Assembly (NCBI RefSeq): GCF_018143015.1
Contig: NC_054741.1
Coordinates: 60,323,197-60,387,196 of the forward strand
Direction of reading: 5' to 3'
From: Lytechinus variegatus
Lineage: Eukaryota; Echinodermata; Echinoidea; Temnopleuroida; Toxopneustidae
DNA: 64,000 nucleotides
Under the pieces are notes generated by a model, which was not told the origin of the DNA, made no database searches, and was given only the letters and a program-made list of their open reading frames with translations. Positions within the stretch are counted from its first letter, which is position 1. Every line of letters begins with the position of its first letter. Made by a program: the position numbers and the translations under genes. This document shows, in pieces, positions 32,215 to 45,000 of the stretch.

Positions 32215-33100
32215 ATTTTGCTCGCGCTTCGTGACCGCATTGTCTGTTAAGTATTAAAAGATAGTGACATTATCAACGTGTTAATATGGGATTTAAAATA
32301 TTCCGTTTTCAAGTTAATATATCACTCTCTCTCAAAAATTATATCTATCTAAAATCACCTTAATAGGCCTTCGAAAAAGACAATTATAACATTTTCCACT
32401 CGCAACGTACGAGGAGTCAGCATTTATAGGCTACGTACGTCCCCTCAAATCATTTTTAGGCCTTCACTGTCCCATTTTTTTCAACAGATTTGATAAAAAT
32501 GGTGTCGAATTAATCAGGACAACAATCTACTTCAAGTGAAATATGTAAAACCTGTTTTTGCTACATCACCAATAATAGCCCACCTATAACAATGTCAAGT
32601 TCTCTTGTCGGAATGTAACAAATTTTCAGCTAGCGCTTCGCGCTCGTATTAATTGTTTCTTGATTTGTATGGTATTGTCTCCACTTTAGAATGTGCTTAG
32701 AATGTGAAGTTTTCTTGTCGGAATACCCAAAACTTTAGCTCACTCTTCGCGCTTAAATTATTGTTAATATTTTTTTTTTTAGAAACATATCTTGTTCTTC
32801 ATTAAACACGTGCTTAATATCTAGTTTTTATGTTGGAATTAAAAATATTCAACTCACGCTGCGCTCGCATTATCATTTTTTTGTAGAAGCTTTCTTGTTC
32901 TTTACTTTAAAAGGTGTTCAGTATGTTAAATTCTCATGACGGAATATAATTTAGCTTGCACTTTGTGCTTGTTCTCACTGATTTTATATATTGGAGAAAC
33001 ATGTGTATTAAAAATATCTTTATTGAAAACGAACTAGAATTATCTGGGTGTGTCGAAATAACAAAATTTTCAGCTCGTACTTCTCGCTTTCATTGATTAA
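32215..33100. repeat. Diverged tandem repeat with GCTCGCGCTTCG motif
   Basis: A phrase like TTCAGCTAGCGCTTCGCGCT recurs about every 100-190 bp (near 32220, 32627, 32738, 32850, 32952 and 33070) with strong decay. The region from here to 34300 shows no gene. Confidence 0.5.
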
Positions 33101-34300
33101 TTGGTAAGATACGGATTCATTTTTTTAAAAATCCCTGCAAAGAGTACTTAAAATATCCCTTTTTAGGTCAGTAGGCCTCAGTGTTTATAGTAAGAACTGC
33201 ATCTTGTTTAAAACGATTACAAAAATTAATGTTCAATTTTCAGGTATAATTACAGGATATACATGAAAATCAAGATGTACTAGAATACTTCAGTATTTAT
33301 ATAGTAACACCCTCCCCACTCCCTCAAACGAGAACAACAATACACGAATGAAAATAGAAGAAAATCCCCCCCATTGACGAAAGCTGGATCCGCTCCTGCA
33401 AGATTTGGCGCTATGCATTGACTGTTTCGCTAAACTGTTCTGTTCAATTGTCTACTTCAATTGTCCACTTTCAACTCAAGAAATAGTTGACAACCTGTAA
33501 CTCTGTTTCCTTAAAACAACCCAAATAATATTTGCAGTGTTTCTTCTGGGAAAGTATATATTTAGCAAGCGATGACTCCGAACAGTTTTGTACTGGAAAA
33601 CACCATTAAATAATTACGTACACATGGTAACGACGGTTCAAATTCATTAATTAGAATCGAGCTGAAATTTGTTTCCATTAATAATTCAATATCGAATTGC
33701 TTGACACTAGATCATTCTCTCAGTTGTAATCAGCATAATTATGCTGCAGCTCAATCGTGGGTGTAATGGATATTAATTTTCGGTATATGGATTAAAAGGA
33801 CGAGAAAGTGTACAATGTATGTCCTATTTCTCTTTTTAGCGTAAAGATGATGAACCCAGAAAGCAAAAACATTCCGTCATAAAAGATTATCATAATTATC
33901 GTAGCCCCGGGTATCGCAGCTGAATCAATGAAGTGGCACATCAGCGTCCCAAAATCACGTGAAAAAATTTGTTCTTTTAGTTTTAGTATTCTCTAGCTAT
34001 GGTCTCTCATTTCACCGAAATTTAGAAGCCTCTTCTTTCTAATTAGTGAGATATTAAAAAAGCGACACTAGTAATCCTTTGCCAAAACAGATGCGCACCG
34101 TTTGAATCACTTGTATGTCAAGATTTGATGTTCATTCGATATTTTTTTAAAGATGAAATGCAATCTTCATTCTGTTTGCTATAATAGGTCCATGATCATA
34201 GCAACGGGCAGTTGAAATGACAAAATCGACTTTATCTCAAAAAATGATTTCGCGCATTAATGGTCGAGTGATGTGCCACTTCGTTGAATCGGCGACGATA

Positions 34301-34375
34301 CACGCACACACACACACATCCTCACACGCGCACATATATATATATAAACATATATATATATATATATATATATAA
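34301..34375. repeat. CA then TA microsatellite
   Basis: A CA-rich run followed by uninterrupted TA dinucleotides. Confidence 0.9.
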
Positions 34376-34683
34376 TTAGATTCAACTAAAAGGCGAATGC
34401 ATAAAAAAGCATAAAAAACTACGTAAGAGGGAATTTATGAGTTTTTATTGTAAATAAATAATGGAGAGGGTATGTTTTAATATTTCCATGAATTTGATTA
34501 AGTTTAGGATTAAAGTAGAAGATAAATACACCGTTTCCACTTTAATGTGTGTTTTTAAAGATATACATTTTTAGGCCCCCTTTGTAAATTCGCCTTAACG
34601 TAATTTTACCCCAGGATCTACCATAAGGGGATTCCCCCTAATGTATAAAGTATAATTCCCCCTTACGCCATATATATATAGCA

Positions 34684-35240
34684 TTAAAAGAATAGTCCAC
34701 CCCAGACATTTTACTATTATATTGAAATGAGAACATTGTATCGAACATCGTATGTAAAAAAAAAGAGTTATCAAAATTGGTAACGGAATAAAGAAATTAC
34801 ACAAATTTACATTTTTTTGTAAATCTCTCTTCGATCTGCTATTCGGCAACACGGATGACGTCATGTGCGATCATGCAGCTCTCCGTTCAAACTGTACATG
34901 AAATATCATAGTTTCTCACTCTTTTCAAACTTTTCATTTCCTCTAGAGCTTTAGACATTTGTTTAGGAAAATGGCTTTTTAGATACGTTTTCCAAGAGTC
35001 TAAAAATATTTGAACCTTTTGAGAAAATTGAAGAAATGTGACATTTCATACACAATATGAATGGGGAGCTGATAGCAGTGTTGCCGATTTTCAGAGCGAA
35101 ATGTGAGTTGAAAGAAAATACAAATGAGTGTAATTCCTTATTCCTTAACCAATTTTTACCATTCATTTTTTAAAATGTAGTACAAATTATTCCCCTTTTA
35201 CTGTAATAGTAAATATCTAGGGTGAACTATCCCTTTAAAG
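34684..35240. mobile_element. MITE, AAAGGGATAGTTCACCC-type termini (copy 1)
   Basis: Left TAAAAGAATAGTCCACCCCAG and right GGGTGAACTATCCCTTTAAAG are imperfect inverted repeats about 557 bp apart. Contains GCAACACGGATGACGTCATG, also present in the related sequence at 36290-36750. Confidence 0.7.
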
Positions 35241-35259
35241 AATATTATTAGTCCTATTA

Positions 35260-36300
35260 GCCATCAATATACAATTCTCCCTAACGTCATATATAATGTT
35301 ATTAATATATGACACATCAAAATATAATTCGCCTTTACGTCAGTATGTATATACTACCTATTGATAATATGATTCCCCTTTACGCATAATTTGGTGTCAA
35401 TAGTCCTATTAGCCATCAATATACAATTCTCCCTAACGTCATATATATTATGAATATATATGGCACGTCAAAATAAAATTCGCCTTTACGTCAGTATGTA
35501 TACTACCTATTGATAATATGATTCCCCCTTACGCATAATATAGTGTCAATATTCCTATTAGCCATCAATATACAATTCTCCCTAGCGTCATATATTTCAT
35601 GAATATATGACACATCAAAATATAATTCGCCTTTACGTCAGTATGAATACTACCCATTGATAATATGATTCTCCCTTACGCATAATATAGTGTCAATAGT
35701 CCTTTTAGCCATCAATATACAATTCTCCCTAACGTCATATATATCATTAATATAAGACACATCAAAATATAATTCGCCTTTACGTCAGTATGTATATACT
35801 ACCTATTGATAATATGATTCCCCTTTACGCATAATTTGGTGTCAATAGTCCTATTAGCCATCAATATACAATTCTCCCTAACGTCATATATATTATGAAT
35901 ATATATGGCACGTCAAAATAAAATTCGCCTTTACGTCAGTATGTATACTACCTATTGATAATATGATTCCCCCTTACGCATAATATAGTGTCAATATTCC
36001 TATTAGCCATCAATATACAATTCTCCCTAACGTCATATATTTCATGAATGTATGACACATCAAAATATAATTCGCCTTTACGTCAGTATGGACACTACCT
36101 ACTGATAATATGATTCTCCCTAACGCCATATATAGTGTCAATAGTCCTTTTAGCCATCAATATACAATTCTCCCTAACGTCATATATATTATTAATATAA
36201 GACACATCAAAATATAATTCGCCTTTACGTCAGTATGAATACTTCCCATTGATAATATGATTCTCCCTTACATTACATATATTAACAATAATCGAACATC
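35260..36300. repeat. 149-bp satellite with trimeric higher-order repeat
   Basis: Monomers begin GCCATCAATATACAATTCTC at 35260, 35412, 35561, 35708, 35857, 36006 and 36153 (147-152 bp apart). Monomers at 35412 and 35857, and at 35561 and 36006, match each other better than their neighbours, giving a higher-order unit of about 445 bp. A further diverged monomer is at 37043. Each unit has TTCGCCTTTACGTCAGTATG. Confidence 0.85.
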
Positions 36301-36750
36301 GCATTAATTTTTTTATCAAAATTGGTTACAGGATAAGGAAATTACACCAATTTACATTTGCTTGTGAATCACTCTTCGATCTGCTATTCGGCAACGCGGA
36401 TGACGTCATGTGTGATCAGCTCTCCATTCAAACTGTGCATGAAATATCGTTAGTTTCTCACTTTTCCCGCACTTTTCTCAACTTTTTACATGACATATAT
36501 TTTCCAAGAGTTTAGAAATTCTGAACCTTTTGAGAAAATTGAAGAAATGTGACATTTCATACACAATATAAATGGAGAGCTGATCGCAGTGTTGCCGATT
36601 TGCAGAGTACAATGTGAGTTGAAAGAAAATACAAATGAGTGTAATATCTTTATTCCTTAAACAATTTTTACCATTCATGTTATAAAATGTAATACAAATT
36701 ATTCTCCTTTACTTTAATAGTAGAATATCTAGGGTGGACTATCCCTAATA
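36290..36750. mobile_element. Truncated second copy of the AAAGGGATAGT MITE
   Basis: Parallels 34745-35240, including GCAACGCGGATGACGTCATG and the end GGGTGGACTATCCCT, but lacks the left terminus. It interrupts the 149-bp satellite. Confidence 0.65.
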
Positions 36751-37129
36751 TTATTCTAAACATCATAATTTTAATATAGTGTCAATACTAGCATGGGTGC
36801 AAATCGGGGGGGGGGGGGATCATGTCTCCTTATCATTGTTGAAATTGTCCACCACCACGATTTTGGAAAAGGGAATAAAATTATATGACCTATACTACCT
36901 ATTGATATGATTCACCCTTACGCCATATATAATATGAATATATGACACATCAAAATATAATTCGCCCTTACGTCAGTATGAATACTACCCATTGATAATA
37001 TGATTCTCCCTTAAGCTATATATAGTAAAAATAGCCATATTAGCCATCAGTATGCAATTCTCCCTTACGTTATATATAGTATGAATATATGACACATCAA
37101 AGTATAATTAATGAAATGAAATAAAAAGA

Positions 37130-37580
37130 AACTATCATAATCATAATCTTCACCATCATCATCATCGTCCCCATTATCATTAACGTATTCATCATCATTA
37201 TTATCACCATCACCACCACTATCATCACCGTGGTCATCACAATCATCATCATACCTCAAGAGTAGGGTTCCTCCAGTTCTTTGGTTTCAAAATCCATTTC
37301 TGACCCCAAACTTCTGATGAACCTTTTCCTAGCTTTCTTCTAGACCTTGAACCAACCTCAGTCTCTCGTTCAGTCTCATTTATATTGATCTTCTCTCATT
37401 ATCAACACCACCATAAACATTTTCCTTCATCATTCACTCATCAATATTGCCATCTTCATTATCATCATCAACACCACCACCACCATCATCAGCATTGATA
37501 AGCACCATCATCATCATGTTCATCACCATCATCAACACCACTACAATTATCATCAGCATTAGCATAATCATTATAAGCAT
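37130..37580. repeat. ATC/CAT-type trinucleotide microsatellites
   Basis: CATCATCATCATCG-type runs occur at 37150-37255 and again at 37380-37580. The apparent open frames there are low-complexity. Confidence 0.8.
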
Positions 37581-38329
37581 AATTTTCTTTCCATTCACAC
37601 ATTACTACGGCAACATAGTCACACATGATATATTTCATCAGTATTCCTATACCATGTTATGCTTAGCCCCCTACCTATTCTCTTTGAAATCATATCACTT
37701 TTTCTTCTCTCTCACACACATGGATAAATATAGACCCCCTTCAGAGTACCCAACCACAGATATACATAAAAGAGGAAAATGGGTCCACTATATGAATAGC
37801 TGCCATGCCAGAATCTTTTTATTTGGACAGAAACAATGTCAACACTTAATTACATCGTTTTCTCCTTATTTTCATAGATCATAGAACACATCGCATTATT
37901 CAATTATATAAATTTTCGATATTACATTACATATTACTGTTTTGATTATAAATGTCATATTGTAATCTGAATTTATTTGAGATTCTGTATTGAAATGTGA
38001 ATTACAAATTTAAGTTGACATCTCATGTCATGTGAATATGTCATGTGGACAATTCTATTCTAGGCATCATTTATTATACATGTACATGTATAAACAATAA
38101 TTTTCACTTTTTGTTGAGAAAAAGAAGCATATGAATCTTCGTTGTAATACCAGATCAAGATATTACTTTAAGACTTCTGCAACTGTAAGAGTGCATAAGA
38201 ACCTTTTATACCATTTTATTCTTTCTTTAATAAAATGCTTCATTACATTTCTGATCTAGTTAACAAATTACTCATTGGTTCGGATGTTTTAGTAATACAT
38301 ACAAGGATGATTACATAACATTTAAATTA

Positions 38330-39250
38330 TCTCTCTACAATGTTATCATACAAACCTGAAAACTAATATATGGACATTTAAATGCATTGATCATTAAATA
38401 TTTTTCTTCATATATGCTCAAAATTGTTGAAAAGAAGTGCATCCTTTTGCAGACAATACCAACTTCTATAAAACACTGCATAAACTACAAGAAGATCCAT
38501 TTGTGAAATATGAAACTTGATTATATAACATTTAAATTAACTCTGCAATGTTATCATAAAAACCTGAAAGCTAATATATGGACATTTAAATGCATTGATC
38601 ATTAAATATTTTTCTTCATAAATGCTCAAATTTTTTGAAAAGAAGTACACCCTTTTGCACACAATACCAAATTCTATAAAACACTGCATAAACTACAAGA
38701 AGATCAATTTGTGAGATATGAAACTTGATTATATAACATTTAAATTAACTCTGCAATGTTATCATAAAAACCTGAAAGCTAATACATGGAAATTTAAAAC
38801 GCATTAGTCATTAAATATTCTTCTACATAAATGCTCAAAATTGTTGAAGAGTAGTACATCCTTTTGCACACAAAATCAAATTCTTAAAACACTGCATAAA
38901 CTACAAGAAGATCAATTTGTAAAATATGAAACTTGATTATATAACATTTAGATTAACTCTCTGCAATGTTATCATGATAAACTAAAATATATAAATAAAC
39001 TTAATATATGGACATTAGATGCATTAATCATTAAATATTGTTTTCATAAATGCTCAAAGTTGTTGAAGAGTAGTATATCCTTTTGCACATAATACCAAAT
39101 TCTGTAAGAAAATCCATTTTTTTAAATAGGAAATTTGATTATACAACATTTAAATGAACTCTCTGCAATGTTATCATAATAACTCAAAAGCTAATATATG
39201 GACATTAGAATGCATTTATCATTAAATATTTTTCTTCATAAAAAAAAATT
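38330..39250. repeat. Satellite of about 208 bp, five copies
   Basis: The phrase GCATTGATCATTAAATATT (with variants) recurs at 38384, 38592, 38801, 39021 and 39212. Each unit also has CCTTTTGCACACAATACC and ACACTGCATAAACTACAAGA. No coding signal. Confidence 0.85.
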
Positions 39251-39446
39251 CTCAAAATTGTTGAACATAGACAAAGGGGCATGTAGGATTGCAAAACTGG
39301 TTATCTGCCAAATCCAGATTTTGTTTGAGCATGTTGAACAATTCATAAACGAAGAAAAAAAGTTTTGCATCGTTCTGAAATCAGATTTTGACAAAACAAT
39401 ATAACATAAATTTTGGATTGACAAAATTTGTGTTTTTGCAAAACAG

Positions 39447-40011
39447 CTTAAAAGAAGAGTCTACCCAAAAAGAATAATTTTTCAACAGAAACAGAGAAAA
39501 TTGGTGAGTAGAACAAAAAAGTTTGAGTGAAATTGGACAACTAATAAGAGAGTTATGAATGTTTAGATTTTTAGACAAATTGGCAACTGATGATGTCATA
39601 GGTGCACAATTTGCCATTTATCATATTGATATCAATGTTATAAAATGTTACTTTTTTCCCAAAAAATATGATTTCCTCAAAACATTGGCTATTGGATATC
39701 TCCTTGATAGGTATGTAGCTCCTCTATTTGCATATTTAAATTAATACAAACTTTGTATCTTTCTGTAGAAGTGATGAATTTTGAACCATAAATATAAATT
39801 TTATGAATAGTTAGTAGTGCACCCATGACGTCATCAAATTGGCAATATGTCTGAAAATTTTCACTGATTTGCCCGTTTTTTCACATCTTTAAAATTTCAT
39901 AACTTTGTTATTAGTTGTCCGATTTCCCTCGAGCTAATTTTGTTCTGCTCGCCAATTTTTTTTGTGCTCCTGTCAAAAAATTATTATTTTGGGGTAGACT
40001 CTCCTTTTAAG
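39447..40011. mobile_element. MITE, CTTAAAAGAAGAGTCTACCC termini
   Basis: Left CTTAAAAGAAGAGTCTACCC and right GGGGTAGACTCTCCTTTTAAG are inverted repeats 565 bp apart. The interior also folds (TGATGTCATAGGTGCA near 39592 against TGCACCCATGACGTCATCA near 39818). Confidence 0.75.
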
Positions 40012-40043
40012 TGCCATGTATAACATGTCTTTTCATTATAAAA

Positions 40044-40565
40044 AGGGATTAACCACAGACATTAATATGATGTCAGTGGATGAAAAAAAATATATAATGA
40101 TCAAACTGAAAATTTGCGCAAAATTGGATGATCCATTCAAAAGTTATGAAATTTCCAAGTTTTGATTTACACCCCTTGAATTGGCAACCTACAGGCACAA
40201 AATGGCTGTCAAGATGGAGAACTATCCATTCACTTTGTACACATAATTTCACATTCTGTTCTTTTTCAAGAAAAATGGACAAGGAATAATCAATAGGATT
40301 CTTCCCAAAATGAAAAGGAAAATTTTTAGTACTTTTCTTCAAAAAGAAGAAATTTTGAAATTCTGTGTACAAAGTGAATGGAGTGTTATCCATGCAAGCA
40401 GCCATTTTGTGCCTAAAAGGTTGCCAATTTAAGGAGCCCATGAAAGGTGTAAATTAAAATGTTGAAAACTCATAACTCATCCAATTTTGCTCAAATTTTC
40501 AGTCTGATCATTGTATTTTTCTTCATCCACTGACATTACATCAATATCTGGGGTGAATTCCCCCA
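40044..40565. mobile_element. Foldback element of about 520 bp
   Basis: The two halves are inverted along most of their length: GATGTCAGTGGATGAA near 40069 against TTCATCCACTGACATTACATC near 40522, and ACTTTGTACACA near 40231 against TGTGTACAAAGTGAATGGA near 40365. Ends GGGATTAACCACAGA and GGGGTGAATTCCCCC. Non-coding. Confidence 0.7.
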
Positions 40566-40749
40566 AGTAAGTTACATCCTCTCAACCAATCAGCGCTCTA
40601 AACATCATGAGACATTAGAAATAGCATGAATGTGTGTATTAACTTCATGTGTGGATTGAATTTCATTATATTTTCATAATTTATGGTAAAATAATTTCCA
40701 ACAAGTGGATTAGTAAATTACGCGATGCGTAATATATGTCCCCGCCGAT

Positions 40750-41100
40750 AATGTAAAATTCCCATTATATCACGATCAGTGGTATCACATAAGGCAAACG
40801 GAATCGAAATCGGGTAAAAAAGGGCGAAGGAGAAGCATTTTGTAGACAATGTACAATATAGGTCAAAGGGGTCAAAAGTCAAAATTCTGTGAACAAGTTT
40901 TGTAGTCCTCACCTAGTGCTATCACATAAAGCAAACGGAATCGAAATCGGATGAAAAATGGCGAAGGAGTAGCATTTTGTAGCCAATTAACAATATAGGT
41001 AAAAAATCAAGGTCAAAGGTCAAAATTCTGTGAAGAAGTATTGTAGCCATCACCTAGTGCTATCACATAAAGCAAGCGGAATTGAAATCAGATGAAAAAT
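40750..41100. repeat. Tandem repeat of about 135 bp, three copies
   Basis: TATCACATAAAGCAAACGGA recurs near 40785, 40919 and 41060. Each copy is followed by AATCGAAATCGG and a GGCGAAGGAG segment, and the second and third also by GGTCAAAGGTCAAAA-type sequence. It abuts the 27-bp minisatellite. Confidence 0.8.
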
Positions 41101-42018
41101 GGTGGAGTGTGAGGATTGACCAGGTGTTGGCTGTTTTGAGGATTGACCACGCTGGGGCTGCTGTGAGGACGAGCCATGCTGTGGCTGTTCTGAGGATTGA
41201 CCAGGCTGGGGCTGTTGTGAGGATTGACCAGGCTGAGGCTGCTGTGAGGATTGACCAGGCTGGGGCTGCTGTGAGGATTGACCAGGCTCTGGCTCTTGTG
41301 AGGATTGACCAGGCTGTGGCTGCTGTGAGGATTGACCAGGCTGTGGCTGCTGTGTGGATTGGACAGGCTGGGGTTCCTGTAAGGATTGACCAGGCTGGGG
41401 CTGTTGTGGTTGGCAAGGCAGGGTATTCTTTTGGGATGGGCAAAACCGGGGCTCCGGTAAGGATTGGCAAGGCTGTGGCTGTTGTGAGGATTGACCAGGC
41501 GTTTATCTGTTTTGAGGATTGACCACGCTGGGGCTGCTGTGAGGACGAGCCATGCTGTGGCTGTTCTGAGGATTGACCAGGCTGGGGCTGTTGTGAGGAT
41601 TGACCACGCTGTGGCTGTTGTGAGGATCGACCAGGCTGGGGCCGTTGTGAGGATTGACCAGGCTGAGGCTGCTGTGAGGATTGACCAGGCTGGGGCTGCT
41701 GTGAGGATTGACCAGGCTGTGGCTGCTGTGAGGATTGACCAGGCTCTGGCTCTTGTGAGGATTGACCAGGCTGTGGCTCTTGTGAGGATTGACCAGGCTG
41801 TGGCTGCTGTGTGGATTGGACAGGCTGGGGTTCCTGTAAGGATGGGCCAGCCTGTGGCTGTTGTGGTTGGCAAGGCAGGGTATTCTTTGGGGATGGGCAA
41901 AACCAGGGCTCCGGTAAGGATTGGCAAGGCTGGGGCTGTTTTGAGGAGTGGCAAGGCTGGCACTCCTTTGAGGATGTGCAAGGCTGTGGCTGCTGCGAGG
42001 ATTTGCCATGCTGGGGCT
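41063..42018 (-). CDS. Gene 2 possible last exon: Ser/Gln/Pro repeat tail encoded by a minisatellite
   Basis: On the minus strand a strong acceptor (ctgtcccttacag) precedes GAG at 42018-42019, and phase 0 matches the SET exon donor. In that frame about 318 residues are open to a stop near 41063: EPQHGKSSQQPQPC, then SSQQPQPGQ nonamers, then after a frame change TAATAWSIL nonamers, ending HHFSSDFNSACFM. Alternatively the SET gene ends elsewhere and the acceptor is fortuitous; phase agreement alone has a one-in-three chance. The start base is 42018 or 42019 depending on how the AG is counted. Confidence 0.4.
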
Positions 42019-45000
42019 CCTGTAAGGGACAGAATGCATGACATAAAATACAAATTAATACATGTATTGCATGAGTGAAATGTTCATAATTTCCAAATAT
42101 GACATAATTATGGTCGTGTGTCATGAGTTGGGGGCAAAATGCGTTACATGTTCAAAAAGTTGGAGAAATACGCATTGTCACAATCAAATGTCTCTAGTTG
42201 TTTTATAGTAAATCAGACCTGTATAAAAGTATATATATATTGAAAGCTTATATTGTAAGGAAGATGATTAAAATTCTTTTTTACCCGTACAGGGTGTGAA
42301 ATAAAAGCTATACACAGTGTTGCAAGAAAAAATGGTTTAAAAAGTGCCACCATTTCTATGGTCAGTAATTTCTTATTCCTTTCACCAATTGAAATGAATC
42401 AACTTGGATTGTGTTAATAAGACCCTATGCTTTAAAAAATTATAAACTTGTAACACAAAATAATTTTGTCCAACCGCGCTACAAGGTGTCCAAAAAAGGA
42501 AAACAAATCTGGTGAAAAAACATCTACAAATTAATTGATAGATTAATTAATCCATTAATTAATTAATTTTTTGATATAAGAATTGTTTAATACTAAGGAA
42601 GAAATGTGTTCTTTCATTTGAGATTACCGCAAACCAGTATTAAGATACATTTTTATGGGATATTTTGTTGCAATATTTGGTACATGTACATGCATGCATT
42701 GTGTATGAGGGTGCATGCATGAAGTATGTTTTAATTGATTAATTAATAAAAATTAATTAACTGAATTTTGAACAATCTGCTTCTTGTTTATTTCAAGCCC
42801 TTTAAATTCTGAAAAGAATGATATATCAACCAACATATAAGACTGATTGTATGCATAAATATAATGCAAGAAAGAATAAGGAACAAAAATGCAAAATCCC
42901 TATGCTTTAACACATGCCTCCACCGTAGGCTCCTCCGCCCCCTACCCTACTCGATTCAAATTATTTTTGTACTAAAACTATTAGCAGGACAAAGATGGAA
43001 CTTCACAGACATGTAGCCTAATAGATTATCTACAATATGAAACATTGCACAGCTCACAACTGTACACGGTTTTCATGCTATGTCAAAAAATATGGCATTT
43101 TTTCCTGAAAAATGTAACGCCTCCGCCCTTTTACTATACCCCAATATGTGACACACGACCTTATGCTTTCTGGCATAATTTTGATCTTCCTAGCATCTAC
43201 CATTTATTTACTGACAATATGAGAAAATTTAGCATGTTTTTATTAAACCTAGGCATAATTTTGCAATGGTCAAATGATTTCAATGATGATAAAATAGCCA
43301 TTGTTTCATAATTTCTTCCAGCTTTTATTGGCTTTTTTTTTTGTTTTTTGATTGTCATTGGGCTAAATGTAATGTACAACCTCCATTTTATTTTTCTTCT
43401 CAGAAAATTTTGCATGATCTGGCATAATTTTTTGGACCCCTCTGGCAAAATTCAAAAGATTTTATTTGGCAACAATGGTATAATAAAACATAATGCCTGA
43501 ATTTTCTCACAATAAAGGCAGTTCTGGCCCATACTCATGTTTACAATCATCTAGGTATACCAAATACAGGTAGCTGGAAATGTCACTAATTTAATGAAAC
43601 ATTTTACATATTCTCTAGAAAATTGAAACAAAAATACATTTTAATTCCATATTGTTTACATGTGTTTGAAATAAGATGAAATGATAGGATATGAAAAGAG
43701 TCAAATGGCTTAAGTCAACTTTAACATGCTACTGACATTCATTTTTTTTCTTGACATTCATTTTGTTCTTGAAAGAGTTGTGTAACAACATGTAGAAATT
43801 GCAAGTATAACTTTGGTGCAGAAGAGATGACTGAATTGAGTTCAGATCATGCTACACAAATGAAGAACACTATAGGCCAATGACAAATTTATAGAGTAAA
43901 GCTAGGTACCTGCTTCCATGGCTCTTCTCCCTTCTTGATTCCATAATCATATAGGAGCTCAGTACCAGATAGAATATTCCTGTTAAGAGAATACCAAATA
44001 AACATACAACTTTACTTGGCTGCTTACTTGCTTTTTTCACGAACCTTATTTTAAGTATAACGTTTTTTTTTTAATAAAATTTTTCTTGAATTTAACATGA
44101 ATCTCGTATGTTTGACACTAGATGAATATGACCGTGTCGCAAATATGCCTCTGATTAATTAAATAAATATCTACATGTACAGGTAAAAATAATCCAATAT
44201 ACTTTACACTGTGCAGTTGAAATCTCTTTAGTGTTTCTCAAATTATTGCAGTAATAAGATTTTCATATTTTTACAGGACTTTTTTTTACTCTTGTTGACC
44301 CATGACACACAACAATCTAAAAAGTTTATCTTTGCACATTCATTCACACTTCAGCCGCTTTTGGTTGAAATCCCTCTAGTAGTTCTCAAGTTATCGCAGT
44401 AACAAAGATTTTCCCTTCACTTTATACAGGATTTTTAACCTTTATTGACCTTTGACGTTTGACCTATTTCCCCCACAATCTAATCAGTTCAGCTCTGCAT
44501 GCTTATACATGTACATACTTGAGCCAAGTTTGCATTGGTTTAAATCCCTATAGCGGTTTGATTCGTATTAAACCATGCAACGGCTATTATACGAATCGAA
44601 CCTGCTGCCTCAGTCATTGGCTCTGTGGTCTAGTGGTAAGACACCTGTCTAGTTATCACGAGGTCGTGGTCGTATATACCTGTGATTTTTTTTCATAGCA
44701 TCTCAGACACGCACTGTCAATCAGTGTTTATCCATGTTGGGATAATGGCAAGAATTTATTAAACTGTACTTATCTACCCAACACAAGAATCATTTAATTG
44801 ATATGATGACAGATAAGAGTTTGGTTTCAGGCCTGAAACTGATCTGGTTTACTATCGTGTGTATGACAAGCTATGTACCTAATAAATCTTGCCTAATTCC
44901 TAATGATAGTTTTTAAAATATATGCTTAATGATATTATTAAGGTAACAAATGGAAAAGCCAAAAATCATTTTCAGAATAAAGAAGTTGCCAACATTTGGA

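Noticed and set aside
37447..37884. 145-codon plus ORF rich in Ser, Ile and Thr
   Set aside because: Starts in ATC/CAT microsatellite and continues in AT-rich sequence with no domain.
41082..42078. Plus-strand ORFs of VRIDQAGAA repeats
   Set aside because: Shadow of the 27-bp minisatellite; the unit has no stop in several frames. No splice or start context on this strand.
44459..44698. 79-codon plus ORF over the tRNA-like sequence
   Set aside because: It crosses a SINE head and has no domain.
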